Of a stretch of DNA of 64,000 nt, positions 63,782 to 64,000 are shown piece after piece. The notes beneath the pieces are model-generated. The model was not told where the DNA came from, did not search any database, and was given only the letters and a program-made list of their open reading frames with translations. Position numbers and translations under genes: made by a program. Numbering within the stretch: the first letter of the stretch is position 1; each line of letters begins with the position of its first letter. This DNA is from Symbiodinium sp. CCMP2592 (Eukaryota > Sar > Dinophyceae > Suessiales > Symbiodiniaceae), in contig CAJNDT010006002.1 in assembly GCA_905221615.1 (NCBI GenBank), positions 966,501-1,030,500 of the forward strand, in the 5' to 3' direction.

Positions 63782-64000
63782 GTTAGGGGGGTAGGGGGGA
63801 GGGTTTAGGGTTTAGGGTTAGGGGGCCTTAATACCTATAATAAGGACGTAAGGGTTCCGGGTTTCGGGCAATTCTAGGGTAGAGTTTAGGGTTTAGGGTT
63901 TTTGACGGTTTGGGGACTCTATCTGCGGTTTTGATTAAAGTTTTGGGTTCAAGGGGTTGTGGATTAGGTCTGCCTGAAATGGGGGTGGGAGGGCGAGGAC

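Noticed and set aside
1-64000. A true chromosome end
   Set aside because: Telomere-like blocks are short, degenerate, in both orientations and spread across the entire window between exons.

Overview
This window looks like nuclear DNA of a dinoflagellate, probably a symbiodiniacean-type alga (inference). Four things point there. Degenerate plant/alveolate-type telomere heptamers (TTTAGGG/CCCTAAA) are scattered through almost every non-coding stretch, in both orientations. Introns can be reconstructed whose 5' ends are GT, GC or GA rather than only GT, a known dinoflagellate trait. A gene of the ubiquitin-like-plus-RCC1-repeat type, common in Symbiodinium annotations, is present. An intronless ORF is preceded by what looks like the last ten bases of the dinoflagellate spliced leader. 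I see no rRNA, tRNA, CRISPR or bacterial operon structure.

Layout: 1-3.9 kb is telomere-like repeat-rich DNA with no clear gene. About 4.0-16.9 kb holds one plus-strand gene of 13-14 tiny exons (12-102 nt before the last), an alpha/beta-hydrolase-like protein whose reading frame joins across every intron; its introns (about 0.3-1.5 kb) are packed with telomere-like DNA and short foldback elements. 17-21.3 kb is mostly microsatellite and repeats. 21.3-22.1 kb has exons of an unrecognised gene. 23.7-30.3 kb is a second split gene: an N-terminal ubiquitin-like domain followed by eight RCC1-like repeats. 30.55-38.02 kb is a block of intronless, retro-derived DNA: a 604-aa ORF with a relict spliced leader, a 5'-truncated reverse transcriptase, and a 1275-aa ORF that sits between telomere-like arrays and ends in a poly(A) run followed directly by CCCTAAA. 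38-50 kb has scattered single exons among repeats. 50.1-52.4 kb is a three-exon FBH1/UvrD-type helicase. 55.1-56.2 kb holds two unrecognised ORFs, 60.0-61.0 kb an intronless pentatricopeptide-repeat protein, and 61-64 kb several short exons.

The most notable structure is a population of at least a dozen families of 70-160-bp inverted-repeat (foldback) elements. Several lie at exon borders: in two cases the element is essentially the whole intron (29131-29292 and 63107-63212), in another the donor site is the first bases of the element (9192). Several introns are flanked by short direct repeats that contain the AG|G splice context. This is what introner-type intron gain would leave behind. Exon joins below were made by eye from reading frame, splice phase and protein plausibility; no transcript data were available.
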